From NCBI GenBank assembly GCA_963851095.1, contig CAWKOX010000001.1:45900-109899 (forward strand): 64,000 nucleotides of DNA. Direction: 5' to 3'. Each line of letters begins with the position of its first letter. The first letter of the stretch is position 1. A program made the translations under genes and the position numbers. Shown piece by piece: positions 8,085-17,970 of this stretch. The notes under the pieces were generated by a model. It was given only the letters and a program-made list of their open reading frames with translations. It was not told where the DNA came from and searched no databases. The DNA is from Oleispira sp963851095 (GTDB taxonomy: Bacteria; Pseudomonadota; Gammaproteobacteria; Pseudomonadales; Oceanobacteraceae).

Positions 8085-9989
8085 TTAATTATCTAACTGA
8101 ACGCCTTGAAATAAACGATTCATTCGTTTGTCGACAGCATCAACTTCAACATCACCCGACAATTCAAACTCCCAGATACCATTGTATTTATCGTGGGTTA
8201 ACGTTGTCGCTTTTTGCTTATCCAATACAATTGTTGGTCTTAAGAAAACCATCAAGTTACGTTTGACGTGCTGCGTACTTTTACTCTTAAATAACCAGCC
8301 TAGTAGAGGAATATCACCTAAGATTGGCACCTTACTTTCCGTTTCGGTAATGTCGTCGCTGATCAAACCACCTAAGACGATGGTTTCTTCATCCGCCGCT
8401 AAAATCATTGTTTTTAGCTTACGCTTATTAGTAATTAAATCGGCCTGACCTTGAACCGTTGTATTAGCAACCGACTCAGCGCTGACTTCAACTTCTAAGC
8501 GCAACTCATTACCTTCGTGAATATGCGGCTTAATTTTTAGCGTTACACCAATGTCTTCACGTGAAATAGTCGTAAATGGATTGCTGTTTGAACTAGAGGT
8601 AGTCGACCCCGTTAAGAAAGGAACATTCTGACCGACTACAATTTCTGCTTCTTGGTTATCCAACGTCATGATGCTTGGCGTCGATAGTAAGTTAGTATTA
8701 CTCTGGCTCTCTAGTGCCTGAATAATGACACCAAAGTCAATCTGGCCATTGGATTCTTTAAAGCCACCAACGGTTAAACCATTACTCAATGTTGGAGCGC
8801 CTGTGGCAACCCCAGTGGCAATCGATGAAAGCGACTGTCCTGCATTTCCAAAATTAGTACCCGCTACAGGATTGTCTGTATCACCCACAGCCCATTGAAA
8901 GCCTAAAGAATCGGTAACATCACCGGTTACTTCAACAATCGCCGATTCAATCAGTACCTGAGCACGACGAACATCGAGCTCATGAATAATTTCATCAATT
9001 TCTTTTAAGACCGAAGGCTCAGCACGAACCACCAGCGCGTTTAATTCTTCATCCGCATGGATGCTTGCCTTACCTTTCGCTTTGTTAGCATCTTTTTTAC
9101 CGGAATCGGAATCAGACATAACATTCTTTAATAGCTCGGCCAGCTTTTTAGAATCGGCATACTTTAAACGGATCACCTTAGTACTACCGGAGAAATAAGA
9201 AGGCTTATCAAGCTGCTTAATCAGGGTACGAATACGTTCACGCGACGTTTTCTCACCTTTAATAATAAGGCGATTACTGCGTTCATCGGCAACGACTCGA
9301 ATACTACCCGCGCCGCCACTCTTAGCGCCCTTACCTTGAGCAACTTTATCAGGATCAAGACTTTGCAACATGGTGACCACGTTTCCGACCCATGCTTCTT
9401 TTAACTGAATAACTTCCAACTCTTCAGAACCAGACTTATCAAGACGATCAATAATCTGCTCGATACGATTAATGTTTGAAGCGTGATCAGATATAATCAA
9501 AGCGTTAGCAGACTTAACCCCAGCTAGATGTCCATATTTTGCAACCAGCGGGCGTAGAATAGGCACTAAATCCAAAGCTGGCGTATTTTTAATCGTGATC
9601 ACTTTCGTAACCATTTCTTGGCTTTGTTTTTTATACTTATTTTCTAAATCACGGCCTTGCTGCTTAACCGAATTTTGCTGCACAACCATGATCACATCGC
9701 CTGCTGGAACGGCAGCATAACCATGCACTTGCAAGACGGATAAGAACAGCTCGTAAACGGCTTCGGTATTCATAGTTTCTGTAGAAACTACTGTGACCTT
9801 ACCTTTGACTCGAGGGTCTATGACAAAGCTTTTGCCGGTAATATCAGCAATCTGCCCTATAAACGCTGAAATATCAGCATCATTAAGATTCACTTGCCAA
9901 TTTTGATCTTCTGCATGAACAGTCATTACAGGCGTGCTGATGGCAATCGTCATAGCCAACAGTGCAATTTTACAAAAACGCTTGAGCAC
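8085..9989 (-). CDS. gspD: Type II secretion secretin GspD
   Basis: A 634-residue outer-membrane secretin, the gated channel of the type II secretion system. It has a signal peptide (about 1-26), an N0 domain starting with QVNLNDADISAFIGQIADIT, repeated N1-N3 domains with RSNRLIIKG-type strands, and the C-terminal secretin domain ending in VPILGDIPLLGWLFKS. The length is normal. It starts 11 bases after gspC, so it is the last gene of a gspN-gspC-gspD unit and is followed by a strong terminator. The remaining gsp genes (E to M) are not in the window. Confidence 0.96.
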   Translation of the reverse strand: MLKRFCKIALLAMTIAISTPVMTVHAEDQNWQVNLNDADISAFIGQIADITGKSFVIDPRVKGKVTVVSTETMNTEAVYELFLSVLQVHGYAAVPAGDVIMVVQQNSVKQQGRDLENKYKKQSQEMVTKVITIKNTPALDLVPILRPLVAKYGHLAGVKSANALIISDHASNINRIEQIIDRLDKSGSEELEVIQLKEAWVGNVVTMLQSLDPDKVAQGKGAKSGGAGSIRVVADERSNRLIIKGEKTSRERIRTLIKQLDKPSYFSGSTKVIRLKYADSKKLAELLKNVMSDSDSGKKDANKAKGKASIHADEELNALVVRAEPSVLKEIDEIIHELDVRRAQVLIESAIVEVTGDVTDSLGFQWAVGDTDNPVAGTNFGNAGQSLSSIATGVATGAPTLSNGLTVGGFKESNGQIDFGVIIQALESQSNTNLLSTPSIMTLDNQEAEIVVGQNVPFLTGSTTSSSNSNPFTTISREDIGVTLKIKPHIHEGNELRLEVEVSAESVANTTVQGQADLITNKRKLKTMILAADEETIVLGGLISDDITETESKVPILGDIPLLGWLFKSKSTQHVKRNLMVFLRPTIVLDKQKATTLTHDKYNGIWEFELSGDVEVDAVDKRMNRLFQGVQLDN

Positions 9990-10000
9990 CGATTAAGTCC

Positions 10001-10870
10001 TTATTTAATGGTATGATTAACAACAAAACGACCATTGCCACGCTGAATTTCCAAACGCGCTTGCCCACTATTAGTAACCTCTTCTAATAGCACCTGATCA
10101 TCTTCTAAATTGCCCAATGCCTGTCCGTTAACAGACAATATTATATCGCCAGGTCTTAGACCTAACTGAGTAAGCATTGAGCCGGAACTTGAAACTTTAT
10201 AACCTGATCCATTGCCAGAAGCTTCTAGCCCCATCTTTCTTAATGCGCCCGCAGGATCATTACTGACTTCATCTTTCAATAACTGCACCGCATCTGCAGG
10301 CGTGCGAATACCGCTAAACCTTTCTTTAAAACTCCCGCGGGTTTGAGCCCGTCTTTGTGCGGGTGTCGGCTTACTGGATTGCTGAATCCCCTGTTTGCCC
10401 GCGAGCTCAAATTTTAGCGCTTCTAACTTACCGTTGCTATCCAGAATCACCTGATCTTGCTGCACGGCGGCTAACTTTGTTCGCCCTTGCACCACATCAC
10501 CGATGCGATAATTTTTACCCGCACCGCCCTTAGGAGCAATAATCGCACTGGAATTTTCTGCAGTACTTGCGGCCATAACGCCTAATAACGCTAACCGTAA
10601 ACGCGTCGTTGGCGCATCTAATTCTTTGGGTACTTCAACAACAGCGACCGTCGCATCACCAAAGATATGCATGTCTGCAATACTGTCGTTTTGAGCGACG
10701 ACCGCTGCGCCTTTAGCACGCGTAGGCTCAGACAATACTAAGGTGCTAGGGGCTAAAAACATCCAAGTGAATACAGCCAACTGGCTAGAGATTAACACGG
10801 TGAAAGTTAACTTACCTAAAATTAAAGTCAGTCGCTGCCAAGGCAAAATTATGATTGTTTGCTCAGTCAC
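10001..10870 (-). CDS. gspC: Type II secretion inner-membrane protein GspC
   Basis: A 289-residue bitopic protein that links the inner-membrane platform to the secretin and helps choose substrates. It has a short cytoplasmic start, one membrane helix (about 15-37), the homology region (RLALLGVMAASTAENSSAII, then YRIGDVV) and a C-terminal PDZ domain (LGLRPGDIILSVNGQALG). The order and spacing with gspD (11 bases) indicate one operon. The length and domains are normal for GspC. Confidence 0.93.
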   Translation of the reverse strand: MTEQTIIILPWQRLTLILGKLTFTVLISSQLAVFTWMFLAPSTLVLSEPTRAKGAAVVAQNDSIADMHIFGDATVAVVEVPKELDAPTTRLRLALLGVMAASTAENSSAIIAPKGGAGKNYRIGDVVQGRTKLAAVQQDQVILDSNGKLEALKFELAGKQGIQQSSKPTPAQRRAQTRGSFKERFSGIRTPADAVQLLKDEVSNDPAGALRKMGLEASGNGSGYKVSSSGSMLTQLGLRPGDIILSVNGQALGNLEDDQVLLEEVTNSGQARLEIQRGNGRFVVNHTIK

Positions 10871-10945
10871 TCTGCACTCCCGGCTGCCAACTGTTTAATG
10901 ATTCTATCCATAGTATTTGTATCGTCTATATGTTTCTTATTAAGG

Positions 10946-11713
10946 TCATAGCAGTTTTTGTGACGCTTCAAATATGACTTTCTCTGCCGGGACTTCTGCT
11001 GGCCATTGAAGCCCTAAAATATCTAAGAATCGGCGACGAATGCCAATGCCGGCCCAGCCATCTGGCTGAATATACCCCTTACCAATATCTTGACCATCGG
11101 TATTGGTAATCTCTAGCTCAACATTATCGGCAGGTTTCTGAATAACACCCACTAAAATAGGTAAGGTAGCATTAATCGTCTTTCCCTCTAAAGGAAAACT
11201 CACATCGCCTCCACTAAACAGCAATCGGCCGTCGGCGGTGAGTACTTGCTTATCATGAATGGAGAAAATCGCATTAAACTTATTCAGTTCAAAATTGCCC
11301 ACCAATGATGAGCGCCCTTGCCGTAATACCGGAGCAAGATAACGCGAAGACATAAAGGCTTCACTTTGGCTTACTTCAATGTGATCAGCATTACCGCGCA
11401 CGAGTCCTTTAAATTTGAGCTCATCGCCTGAGACTTTGACATTGGCAGCAAGCTGCCCAGTGATCAGTTCACTTACTTGAATATCCCACTGGCCGTTGAC
11501 CTTGCCAACATTGGGAATATTGATGCGCGCTTGGCCCTGCCAGAGAGTGCCAGTAACCAACTCAACTTTAACAGGTAAGTTTCCTACATGCGGCTGAACC
11601 TTAGGCCAAACATATTCCAAGGGCGCAGTGAGTCCCAAGAATATAACAAAACTGAATAGCCCGATTAACAAATACCATTTAACAGACCATATAGCAGACA
11701 AGAGTACCTTCAA
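10946..11713 (-). CDS. gspN: Type II secretion protein GspN
   Basis: A 255-residue protein with one N-terminal membrane helix (about 14-33) and a periplasmic beta-rich domain typical of GspN (PVKVELVTGTLWQGQA, then a VNGQWDIQ strand). GspN is an accessory, not always essential, part of type II secretion. It precedes gspC by 75 bases, and its promoter should lie in 11714-11917, where a Fur-like palindrome is present at 11819-11837. Its position before gspC rather than at the end of the gsp operon is the arrangement used in several Pseudomonas-like genomes. Confidence 0.88.
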   Translation of the reverse strand: MKVLLSAIWSVKWYLLIGLFSFVIFLGLTAPLEYVWPKVQPHVGNLPVKVELVTGTLWQGQARINIPNVGKVNGQWDIQVSELITGQLAANVKVSGDELKFKGLVRGNADHIEVSQSEAFMSSRYLAPVLRQGRSSLVGNFELNKFNAIFSIHDKQVLTADGRLLFSGGDVSFPLEGKTINATLPILVGVIQKPADNVELEITNTDGQDIGKGYIQPDGWAGIGIRRRFLDILGLQWPAEVPAEKVIFEASQKLL

Positions 11714-11818
11714 AATTATCTCTTTTAATTATTTTTGCATATTAACCCGCATTCTACTGAATGCGAGCCGTAGTGTAATGGAGTTTTATGCCATATTGTG
11801 AAAACAAAGACACATTTT

Positions 11819-11837
11819 AGTAATGATTTTCATTATA
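11819..11837. promoter_or_regulatory. Possible Fur box upstream of gspN
   Basis: AGTAATGATTTTCATTATA matches 14 of 19 bases of the consensus Fur box, with perfect TAATGAT and TCATTAT arms. It lies about 105 bases before the gspN start on the minus strand. It is suggestive only. Confidence 0.35.
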
Positions 11838-11917
11838 CCGCCGATACAAATGCCTTTTTGGCCACCAGCTGTTTGTTTTTTAAACAACAATATCCTATCT
11901 AACCATTAATTCGTGGA

Positions 11918-13255
11918 TCACGCTTGCTGCAGGATCGCTTGCTCAATCAATCCCACTCTATCTTGCCCCCACAGGACCAAATCACCGTATTGATAAGTTG
12001 GCACTCCCCAAGATCCTAATGCCAACATCTGCTGGCGATTGTCTTCTGCCCAGCTTTGCCACTGCTCATCACAATCGCTTTGTTTGAGCAGCATTTGTGC
12101 ATGAGCCCAATCGAGCCCTGTACGCTCAACGATCAATTTTAAGCCCTTATCGGTATCAGAATGAATACCTTGGGCATTGACGGCTTGTGCATAATTCAAT
12201 AGATATTCAATTTCCACTCCTTGTGATTGCGCATACTTAAACAGCGAATAACAACGGTTAACGCCCACACCTAAAGGATCTGCCACCCTGCCATAATCAA
12301 TCCCCAACTTCTGCGCTTCTCGCTTGGTATCATGAAAGATATACATCTTTTTTGTATCAGGCACAGATAAGCCGCGCATGATCATTGGTAATATAGGCTT
12401 AACGTCTAGGCTTAATTGATAGTGCTGTGCCAATGTAACCGCTTGCTGTAAACCAAGGTGAGAATAAGGGCTGCGAATAGAAAAATAGAGAATCAGTTTT
12501 TTATGTTTTGGATCTGGCTGAGTTAAAGGTTTAGTTTGGCAAAACTGGGCATAGGTTTTATCGAAGAGAACCTCTGTCGCCTCACCCTGACCAAGAGCTA
12601 ATAAGCGTCGCTCTAAATGGTCTAGTCGGTCGAGCCCCCAGTACCATTCTCCAGCATAATGCAGCATCGCGCTCATATAATGACCATTCTTAGCCAAGCA
12701 CAGCTCATTTGCTCGAAGTAGATCCTTCCAAACATGCACAATCGACTCAGATTCGTTTGAATTACCTAAGCTATCGAGAGCCTGTTGAAACCAATAATTT
12801 TTAAAAACGCTTTCGATAGCAGCCCAATCACAATGCTGATCTTTAAGGCCTTGCGCCTCTAGCTGTAATAATAACTGGCTAGCCTGCTCTGCCCGAATTC
12901 GTTCATCTTGCGGAGATTCCTCAGGCCAATCGAGCTGATACAACCTAGCAAGATGAGTCGCATCGACAAATGCATTATGGTGCCAAAGTTGCTCTTCTGG
13001 ATACATATCCTGCTGAAGATTTAAAATGGTTTTAAATTGCAGACGCACATCAAAGCGCCGCTCAACATCGGCCAATACTTGCACCAATAAATAGCTGTAG
13101 GGATCGTTAACTCTAAGGTAGACATCAACCTGATGCTCGCGTCTTAAAAGCTTACGCCAGCCCTCGTGCAACTGACGCTTCATTACTAGTAATGCATTAC
13201 TCGATATTAAGCGGGCCGCATAAGGCTGTAGATGTTTTTTAAAAGCAAAGGTCAT
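11918..13255 (-). CDS. Tandem DsbA-like / HCCA-isomerase-family protein
   Basis: A 445-residue protein with two thioredoxin-like domains of the DsbA/2-hydroxychromene-2-carboxylate isomerase type. The first begins at about residue 42 (DVYLRVNDPYSYLLVQVLAD) and the second at about 255 (KKLILYFSIRSPYSHLGLQQ). The SPYS motif, the PDTKKMYIFHDTKREAQKLGI segment and the final GSWGVPTYQYGDLVLWGQDR are family signatures. No CXXC pair is visible, which fits the isomerase/glutathione-transferase-like branch rather than an oxidising DsbA. There is no signal peptide, so it is cytoplasmic. The substrate is unknown. Single gene. Confidence 0.75.
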   Translation of the reverse strand: MTFAFKKHLQPYAARLISSNALLVMKRQLHEGWRKLLRREHQVDVYLRVNDPYSYLLVQVLADVERRFDVRLQFKTILNLQQDMYPEEQLWHHNAFVDATHLARLYQLDWPEESPQDERIRAEQASQLLLQLEAQGLKDQHCDWAAIESVFKNYWFQQALDSLGNSNESESIVHVWKDLLRANELCLAKNGHYMSAMLHYAGEWYWGLDRLDHLERRLLALGQGEATEVLFDKTYAQFCQTKPLTQPDPKHKKLILYFSIRSPYSHLGLQQAVTLAQHYQLSLDVKPILPMIMRGLSVPDTKKMYIFHDTKREAQKLGIDYGRVADPLGVGVNRCYSLFKYAQSQGVEIEYLLNYAQAVNAQGIHSDTDKGLKLIVERTGLDWAHAQMLLKQSDCDEQWQSWAEDNRQQMLALGSWGVPTYQYGDLVLWGQDRVGLIEQAILQQA

Positions 13256-13323
13256 AGTGAGTCTTTTAATCTTTTTTGTGATTGTTATTATTTGATGCCT
13301 AGCCTCGATATCTGCATCAGTGA

Positions 13324-13656
13324 CTATTTGATCTCTTCTATCAAGGTTCGTTCAATCGGTAGCTGAACATAACCCGTTTCAAGGCTCCAAAAATAATAAT
13401 AACCAATCGCTCGCCCTTGATCATCACGCCCTGTGGTAATTTTTCCATCTTTGACGGTCCATGATTTAACCACCTTACCGCCATCAACATACGATACTCT
13501 TAAATCTTCACCTAAAAAATTGTCCGCCTGACGAGACCATTTATTCATTGTTTCTTCTGTACACGCCGTCATCATCAACGCGGCCACTAAAATAAGGGGG
13601 GTTTTACGAGTAAGACTTAATAATAAACGGTTAGCTTTCATCGTTTTTCTCATCAT
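13324..13656 (-). CDS. Small lipoprotein, hypothetical
   Basis: A 110-residue protein with a basic start, a hydrophobic stretch and the lipobox MTAC (cysteine near residue 32). The mature part has two short beta-like repeats (VSYVDGGKVVKSWTVKDGKI, then AIGYYYFWSLETGYVQLPI). Two ATGs lie close together at the start (MMRKTMKAN); a start at the third ATG (MKAN) is also possible. The family is not recognised. It lies between the DsbA-like gene and a divergent small basic protein gene. Confidence 0.7.
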   Translation of the reverse strand: MMRKTMKANRLLLSLTRKTPLILVAALMMTACTEETMNKWSRQADNFLGEDLRVSYVDGGKVVKSWTVKDGKITTGRDDQGRAIGYYYFWSLETGYVQLPIERTLIEEIK

Positions 13657-13781
13657 ATATGAATGGGTTAATGTACGTTAAACTAACAAGATTAAGCATC
13701 AAGTGGTAGAGTGAGTTTTGACATATATACTTTCACTATCAATAATTAAAAGCTAACAGCCACCCTTAATGATAACTTTCC

Positions 13782-14096
13782 ATGAATAAACGCCCAACCA
13801 AACGTGAAATACGCCAACAAATGAACGACGAGGTTGACCAATATCTCAATCAAGGCGGAGAAGTGCGTGAATTTCAGCGTGGGGAAAGTGGCTTAGTAAA
13901 TGGCAAGCTTAATGACCGCAGTAGTGGTTTTGAACAAGGGAAGCAAAAAAGAACACCTCTAATAGATGAACTGAAAGCAGTCGATGAGCGCAAGAAACCT
14001 GCAAGTTCAACAGCGCCAGTGAAGAGTAACCGCCCGAAGAAAAAAATTATTTATGACGATTTTGGTGAGCCTATTCGCGAAGTATGGATTGAATAG
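13782..14096 (+). CDS. Small basic protein of unknown function
   Basis: A 104-residue soluble, highly charged protein without signal peptide or membrane segment. It starts with a helical segment (KREIRQQMNDEVDQYLNQGG), followed by GEVREFQRGESGL, a lysine- and proline-rich linker, and an acidic-aromatic C-terminus (YDDFGEPIREVWIE). The helix followed by a GGxV turn recalls the C-terminal tail of small RNA-polymerase-binding proteins such as SutA of Pseudomonas, but the similarity is short and I do not assign the function. Confidence 0.6.
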   Translation: MNKRPTKREIRQQMNDEVDQYLNQGGEVREFQRGESGLVNGKLNDRSSGFEQGKQKRTPLIDELKAVDERKKPASSTAPVKSNRPKKKIIYDDFGEPIREVWIE

Positions 14097-14159
14097 TTCT
14101 TTATCAACCCGCACTCCGCTTGCTATTAGCAATACTCATTCAAACAAGCATGAGAAAAC

Positions 14160-14639
14160 TTATTTTATTCGCTTAAGATTTTTCTCTCGCTGCTTACTCG
14201 CATCCAAACCATCATCGACTTTTTCATTATAAACATCCAGCCAAGTACGTGACCCTTGTATCATTTTGGCTAGGTCATACATACCTAACTTCAACGTTTT
14301 CAAGAACTCTTGATAGCTCTGTTCTTGCTCTATCATCGTTTGCTGGAAAACAAATGCTTCACTCTGCTTATAGTTTAACGATAATGTGCCTAATTGACTG
14401 CGCTGTTTTTCAAGTTCAGCGCTGAGTGTCGCTATGACGACCTTTTGTTCCTCGAAGGCTGCTTGAGTAGCATAATCTTTATCCCCTCCTAATAAACTCA
14501 GCAATGTTAGGGTTAAAGAGACCGATAGAATAACTACTACTGCGATGGAAATCACAACAATCACCGTTCTATTTTTACCGACTTTTCCTTCTAAAATACT
14601 GAGTCTCTGCTCATCCGTTAACTCTTCGGTTTCAGACAT
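14160..14639 (-). CDS. Membrane-anchored coiled-coil protein, hypothetical
   Basis: A 159-residue protein with a charged cytoplasmic start, one transmembrane helix (about 26-50, VIVVISIAVVVILSVSLTLT) and an alpha-helical periplasmic region with heptads (FEEQKVVIATLSAELEKQRS). It looks like a small structural membrane protein. Its layout resembles the 288-residue protein at 5521, but the two are not clearly homologous. Convergent with the small basic gene at 13782. Confidence 0.6.
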   Translation of the reverse strand: MSETEELTDEQRLSILEGKVGKNRTVIVVISIAVVVILSVSLTLTLLSLLGGDKDYATQAAFEEQKVVIATLSAELEKQRSQLGTLSLNYKQSEAFVFQQTMIEQEQSYQEFLKTLKLGMYDLAKMIQGSRTWLDVYNEKVDDGLDASKQREKNLKRIK

Positions 14640-14815
14640 AATCTACTCTTCATCTAATTATCGGCATTAATTAGGCCATTAACAACGACATCAACTATTG
14701 GATTAACCACGCGAATAAACACTATAGTGATTAGGTATTCATTTAGTATAGTCAGTAAAGTCAGATTCGAACAATTTCGCAGTGATTTAATCCCTATAAC
14801 AAAAAATTGTAGCCA

Positions 14816-15835
14816 TTACGCTTCAGCAATTAATGTTGCACGTAAAGGTGCTGGGTACCCTTCTATTGTTTTACTCTTATCTTCAGCATCTAAAAAATCA
14901 GTTAAAGATTGATACTGCATCCAATCAGTCGAGCGCTGCTCTTCTAGGCTAGTGATATTCTTTTCCACAATTCTAGGATTCTTAAAACCCGCACGTCGCG
15001 CCCACAATAAAAGCGTATCGCAGGTAGGTAAAAACCACACATTACGCATCTGTGCATAGCGGTCTTCCGGCATTAATACCTCACCCAGTTCACCTTCTAT
15101 GACTAAGGTTTCTAGTACTAACTGCCCACCCGGCTTCAGGGTATCTTTCAATTCTGCTAAATGATCGATCGGAGATTTTCTATGGTACAAAACCCCCATC
15201 GAAAAAGTCGTATCGAAGGCTTTCAGTGGACGCGGCACGTCTTCCATTTTTAACGGTAATAAATCAATATTTAACGGCTTGCCTTGCCCTGATTGCGCAT
15301 ATTGCTTGAACGCCTGAAATTGCGCCAAAAACAAGCGCGACGGATCAACCCCAACCACTCGATAAGCACCCGCGCCCAACATGCGCCACATGTGATAACC
15401 CGAACCACAGCCCACATCTAAAATAGTGCGACCTTCTAAGGGGGCAAGATGAGATGCAATGCGCTGCCACTTCCAATCACTGCGCCACTCGGTATCGACA
15501 TGAGTATCAAAAAACTGAAACGGACCTTTGCGCCAAGGGCTTAGCTGCTGTAATCCTGATTTGATTTCTGCATTAACTGCTGCTGTATTTTCTGCTTCAT
15601 TGAGCGCCGCACTGGCTAGCTGAATACGATCTTGCTGCAAATCTGCAACTACATTTTCAACCGCAGGTAAGCCTTCTAACGCATCCAACCAACGCTGCTG
15701 ATCACCGTGTACTTTCTCGTTAAAAATAGCATGCAGCTGTTGCGGTAAAATTTTGGCCCAAGGCTTTAATAAGCTGCCTTCTTGTTCCATAGCCGATTGA
15801 ATATCATCAAACCAAGAAAATACATCTACGTTCAT
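14816..15835 (-). CDS. cmoB: tRNA U34 carboxymethyltransferase CmoB
   Basis: A 339-residue enzyme that transfers the carboxymethyl group of carboxy-SAM to 5-hydroxyuridine at position 34 of tRNA, forming cmo5U for wobble decoding. The family start (WFDDIQSAMEQEG), the segment FQFFDTHVDTEWRSDWKWQR and the SAM-type site TILDVGCGSGYHMWRMLG are present, and the length is normal. It lies 46 bases after cmoA, which makes its cofactor, so the two form a functional pair at the end of a hemA-prfA-rmuC-cmoA-cmoB strand. Confidence 0.96.
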   Translation of the reverse strand: MNVDVFSWFDDIQSAMEQEGSLLKPWAKILPQQLHAIFNEKVHGDQQRWLDALEGLPAVENVVADLQQDRIQLASAALNEAENTAAVNAEIKSGLQQLSPWRKGPFQFFDTHVDTEWRSDWKWQRIASHLAPLEGRTILDVGCGSGYHMWRMLGAGAYRVVGVDPSRLFLAQFQAFKQYAQSGQGKPLNIDLLPLKMEDVPRPLKAFDTTFSMGVLYHRKSPIDHLAELKDTLKPGGQLVLETLVIEGELGEVLMPEDRYAQMRNVWFLPTCDTLLLWARRAGFKNPRIVEKNITSLEEQRSTDWMQYQSLTDFLDAEDKSKTIEGYPAPLRATLIAEA

Positions 15836-15881
15836 AAGGAAATTCTATCTTGTTAAATTTTGGATTTATTAAAATTGGGAT

Positions 15882-16694
15882 TTATTTTATCGCAAGGTAA
15901 GAAACAAAATTGAAGCATTGATACCAGCGAATGACTTGACTGAAACCTGCCTGTTTTAACCGGGCAATATGAGTATTTTCTGTTTCTGGGATCAATACGT
16001 TTTCGATGGCGCTGCGCTTTTGTGCGATTTCTAATTCGCTATAGCCATTTGCACGTTTAAAGTCGAGATGTAACTTATCTTGTAAAGGCTGTTCATCTTC
16101 GTCAAAGCAAATTTTCTCGGATAAGATCAACGCGCCACCCGGATTCAGACCTTGAGCAATCTGACGTAATAAACCTAAGCGCTGCTCTTTCGCGATAAAC
16201 TGCAACACATAATTCAGCGCAACCACAGATGCATTATCGATGGTTTGCGCCGTAATATCCGCACACAATAACTCAACGTCTACATCACCATCATCAAGCG
16301 CTAAATAGTGTCCCGCTTGCTCGATCATCGCCGTTGAATTATCAATACCCAATATTTTGCAGTTCTGCGCTTTTACGCCATGGCGCATCGCCAAAGTAAC
16401 CGCCCCCAACGAGCAGCCTAAATCGTATAAATGGGTATTATCTCTAGCATACTCGCCGGCAATAACCCCTGACATAGCCACGGTTTCGGCATAGCCCGGA
16501 ACCGAGCGTTTAATCATGTCAGGAAATACACGGGCAACCGCACCATCAAAAGTAAACTGTCCAGACAGCTCAATGCCCTCGCTGTCGGCAAATATATCGT
16601 CCGCGGCGTTTAACCCCTCTACGCTTCCCTCTACGTTTCCATCCACATTATTGGTTGCAAAAGTATTTGGATGAGTCGATTTATGTGATGTCAT
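15882..16694 (-). CDS. cmoA: Carboxy-S-adenosylmethionine synthase CmoA
   Basis: A 270-residue class I methyltransferase-fold enzyme that makes carboxy-SAM from SAM and prephenate. Diagnostic pieces are FVPD-type FDGAVARVFPDMIKRSVPGY, the site HLYDLGCSLGAVTLAMR, ILGIDNSTAMIEQ, and the C-terminal IRWYQCFNFVSYLAIK. The first 35 residues are an extra acidic extension compared with the usual length of about 247, so a later start is possible, but the ORF overlaps rmuC by 14 bases and this argues for coupled translation. cmoB follows. Confidence 0.95.
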   Translation of the reverse strand: MTSHKSTHPNTFATNNVDGNVEGSVEGLNAADDIFADSEGIELSGQFTFDGAVARVFPDMIKRSVPGYAETVAMSGVIAGEYARDNTHLYDLGCSLGAVTLAMRHGVKAQNCKILGIDNSTAMIEQAGHYLALDDGDVDVELLCADITAQTIDNASVVALNYVLQFIAKEQRLGLLRQIAQGLNPGGALILSEKICFDEDEQPLQDKLHLDFKRANGYSELEIAQKRSAIENVLIPETENTHIARLKQAGFSQVIRWYQCFNFVSYLAIK

Positions 16695-17967
16695 CAGAGT
16701 CTTCCTTTAGCCCAGATTTTTCAGCAATAGGCTGGGATATTTTTTTCTTAATTCTTACGCCAAGCTCAACAAATTGATTGGCAGTATTCACTAGATTGCC
16801 ACGACCTTGCGCTAACGAACTGTAAGTTTCGTCATAGGTTTTCTGGGCACTGTTTAATTGGTTGCCCAACTTATCCATTTTTTCTACGACGATGCGTAAG
16901 CGGTCATAGACCTTTCCTGCTTGCTGGCTTAATTCATCGGCACTACGGCCTCGGCGCTCAATGGCCCATAAACTTTCGATAGTACGCAAACTGGCTAATA
17001 ATGTCGTTGGCGTCACCACGACAACTCGCTGATCAAAGGCATCCATAAATAACTGTTCATCATGCTGAAATGCTGCAACAAACGCGGGCTCGATTGGCAT
17101 AAACATAAAGACAAAATCAGGGGAATTCAGCCCTGGCAGTTGCTGATACGCTTTGGCAGATAACGCCTTGATATGATGTCGAATAGCCTCGATATGTTGT
17201 TTCAAAAACTGGCTTTTTAGCGCATCGTCTTCTGAATTCACATAATCGTTATAAGCATTTAACGACACCTTGGCATCGACAATAATATGCTTATCTTCTG
17301 GCAAGTTAATGATCACATCAGGACGATAGTTTTGACCATTATCGGCTTTATGATTTTGCTCGCGCACATACTCTTCACCTAGGCGTAAGCCCGAGCGTTC
17401 TAATACGGTTTCTAATACCAATTCGCCCCAGTTACCTTGAGCTTTTTTATCACCACGCAAGGCTTTGCTCAACGCGCTGGCTTCAGCCGTCATGGTTTGA
17501 TTTAAATGGTATAGGTCGCTGATTTGGCTCTTTAATACCGCCCGATCTTTTGTATCGTGCAAATAAACGTCTTCAACTTTTTTGCGTAGCCCTTCTAACT
17601 GATCTTTAAAAGGATGCAAAATCGCATCTAAGCCTTGTTTATTTTGCTGCTGTTTTTCGTTGAATATTTTATGCGAGAGGTTTTCAAAAGCTTGTTGTTG
17701 CTGTTGATGCAAGTCTTGATTGTACTTGTGCTGTTGCGCGTGCTGTTGCTGTTGGTTTTGAATTTGCTGCTTTAATAGTGCATTTTCAACCTTAAGCGGT
17801 TGCTGGCCCGATTCGAAACCCGCGCTAAAGCCAGCATCAAAACCTAGAGCATGACCTGATTTTTTGCCGATCTGTTTTCCTATCGCTAGGCAGCCCAAAC
17901 AGCTGACTAACAATAGCAAAGAGAAGAACAATAGAATCATCCACGGCTCTAGCATTAAAGCGCCCAT
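16681..17967 (-). CDS. rmuC: DNA recombination protein RmuC
   Basis: A 428-residue protein with an N-terminal membrane helix (about 9-30), a glutamine-rich coiled coil (about 60-130, with long QQQ runs) and the RmuC nuclease-fold domain (about 160-400: GNWGELVLETVLERSGL, YRPDVIINLPEDKHIIVDAK, FVFMFMPIEPAFVAAF). RmuC limits inversion at short inverted repeats in E. coli. It begins three bases after prfA and overlaps cmoA, so it sits inside a translation-modification operon where prmC is normally found. Confidence 0.92.
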   Translation of the reverse strand: MGALMLEPWMILLFFSLLLLVSCLGCLAIGKQIGKKSGHALGFDAGFSAGFESGQQPLKVENALLKQQIQNQQQQHAQQHKYNQDLHQQQQQAFENLSHKIFNEKQQQNKQGLDAILHPFKDQLEGLRKKVEDVYLHDTKDRAVLKSQISDLYHLNQTMTAEASALSKALRGDKKAQGNWGELVLETVLERSGLRLGEEYVREQNHKADNGQNYRPDVIINLPEDKHIIVDAKVSLNAYNDYVNSEDDALKSQFLKQHIEAIRHHIKALSAKAYQQLPGLNSPDFVFMFMPIEPAFVAAFQHDEQLFMDAFDQRVVVVTPTTLLASLRTIESLWAIERRGRSADELSQQAGKVYDRLRIVVEKMDKLGNQLNSAQKTYDETYSSLAQGRGNLVNTANQFVELGVRIKKKISQPIAEKSGLKEDSDDIT

Positions 17968-17970
17968 AAA

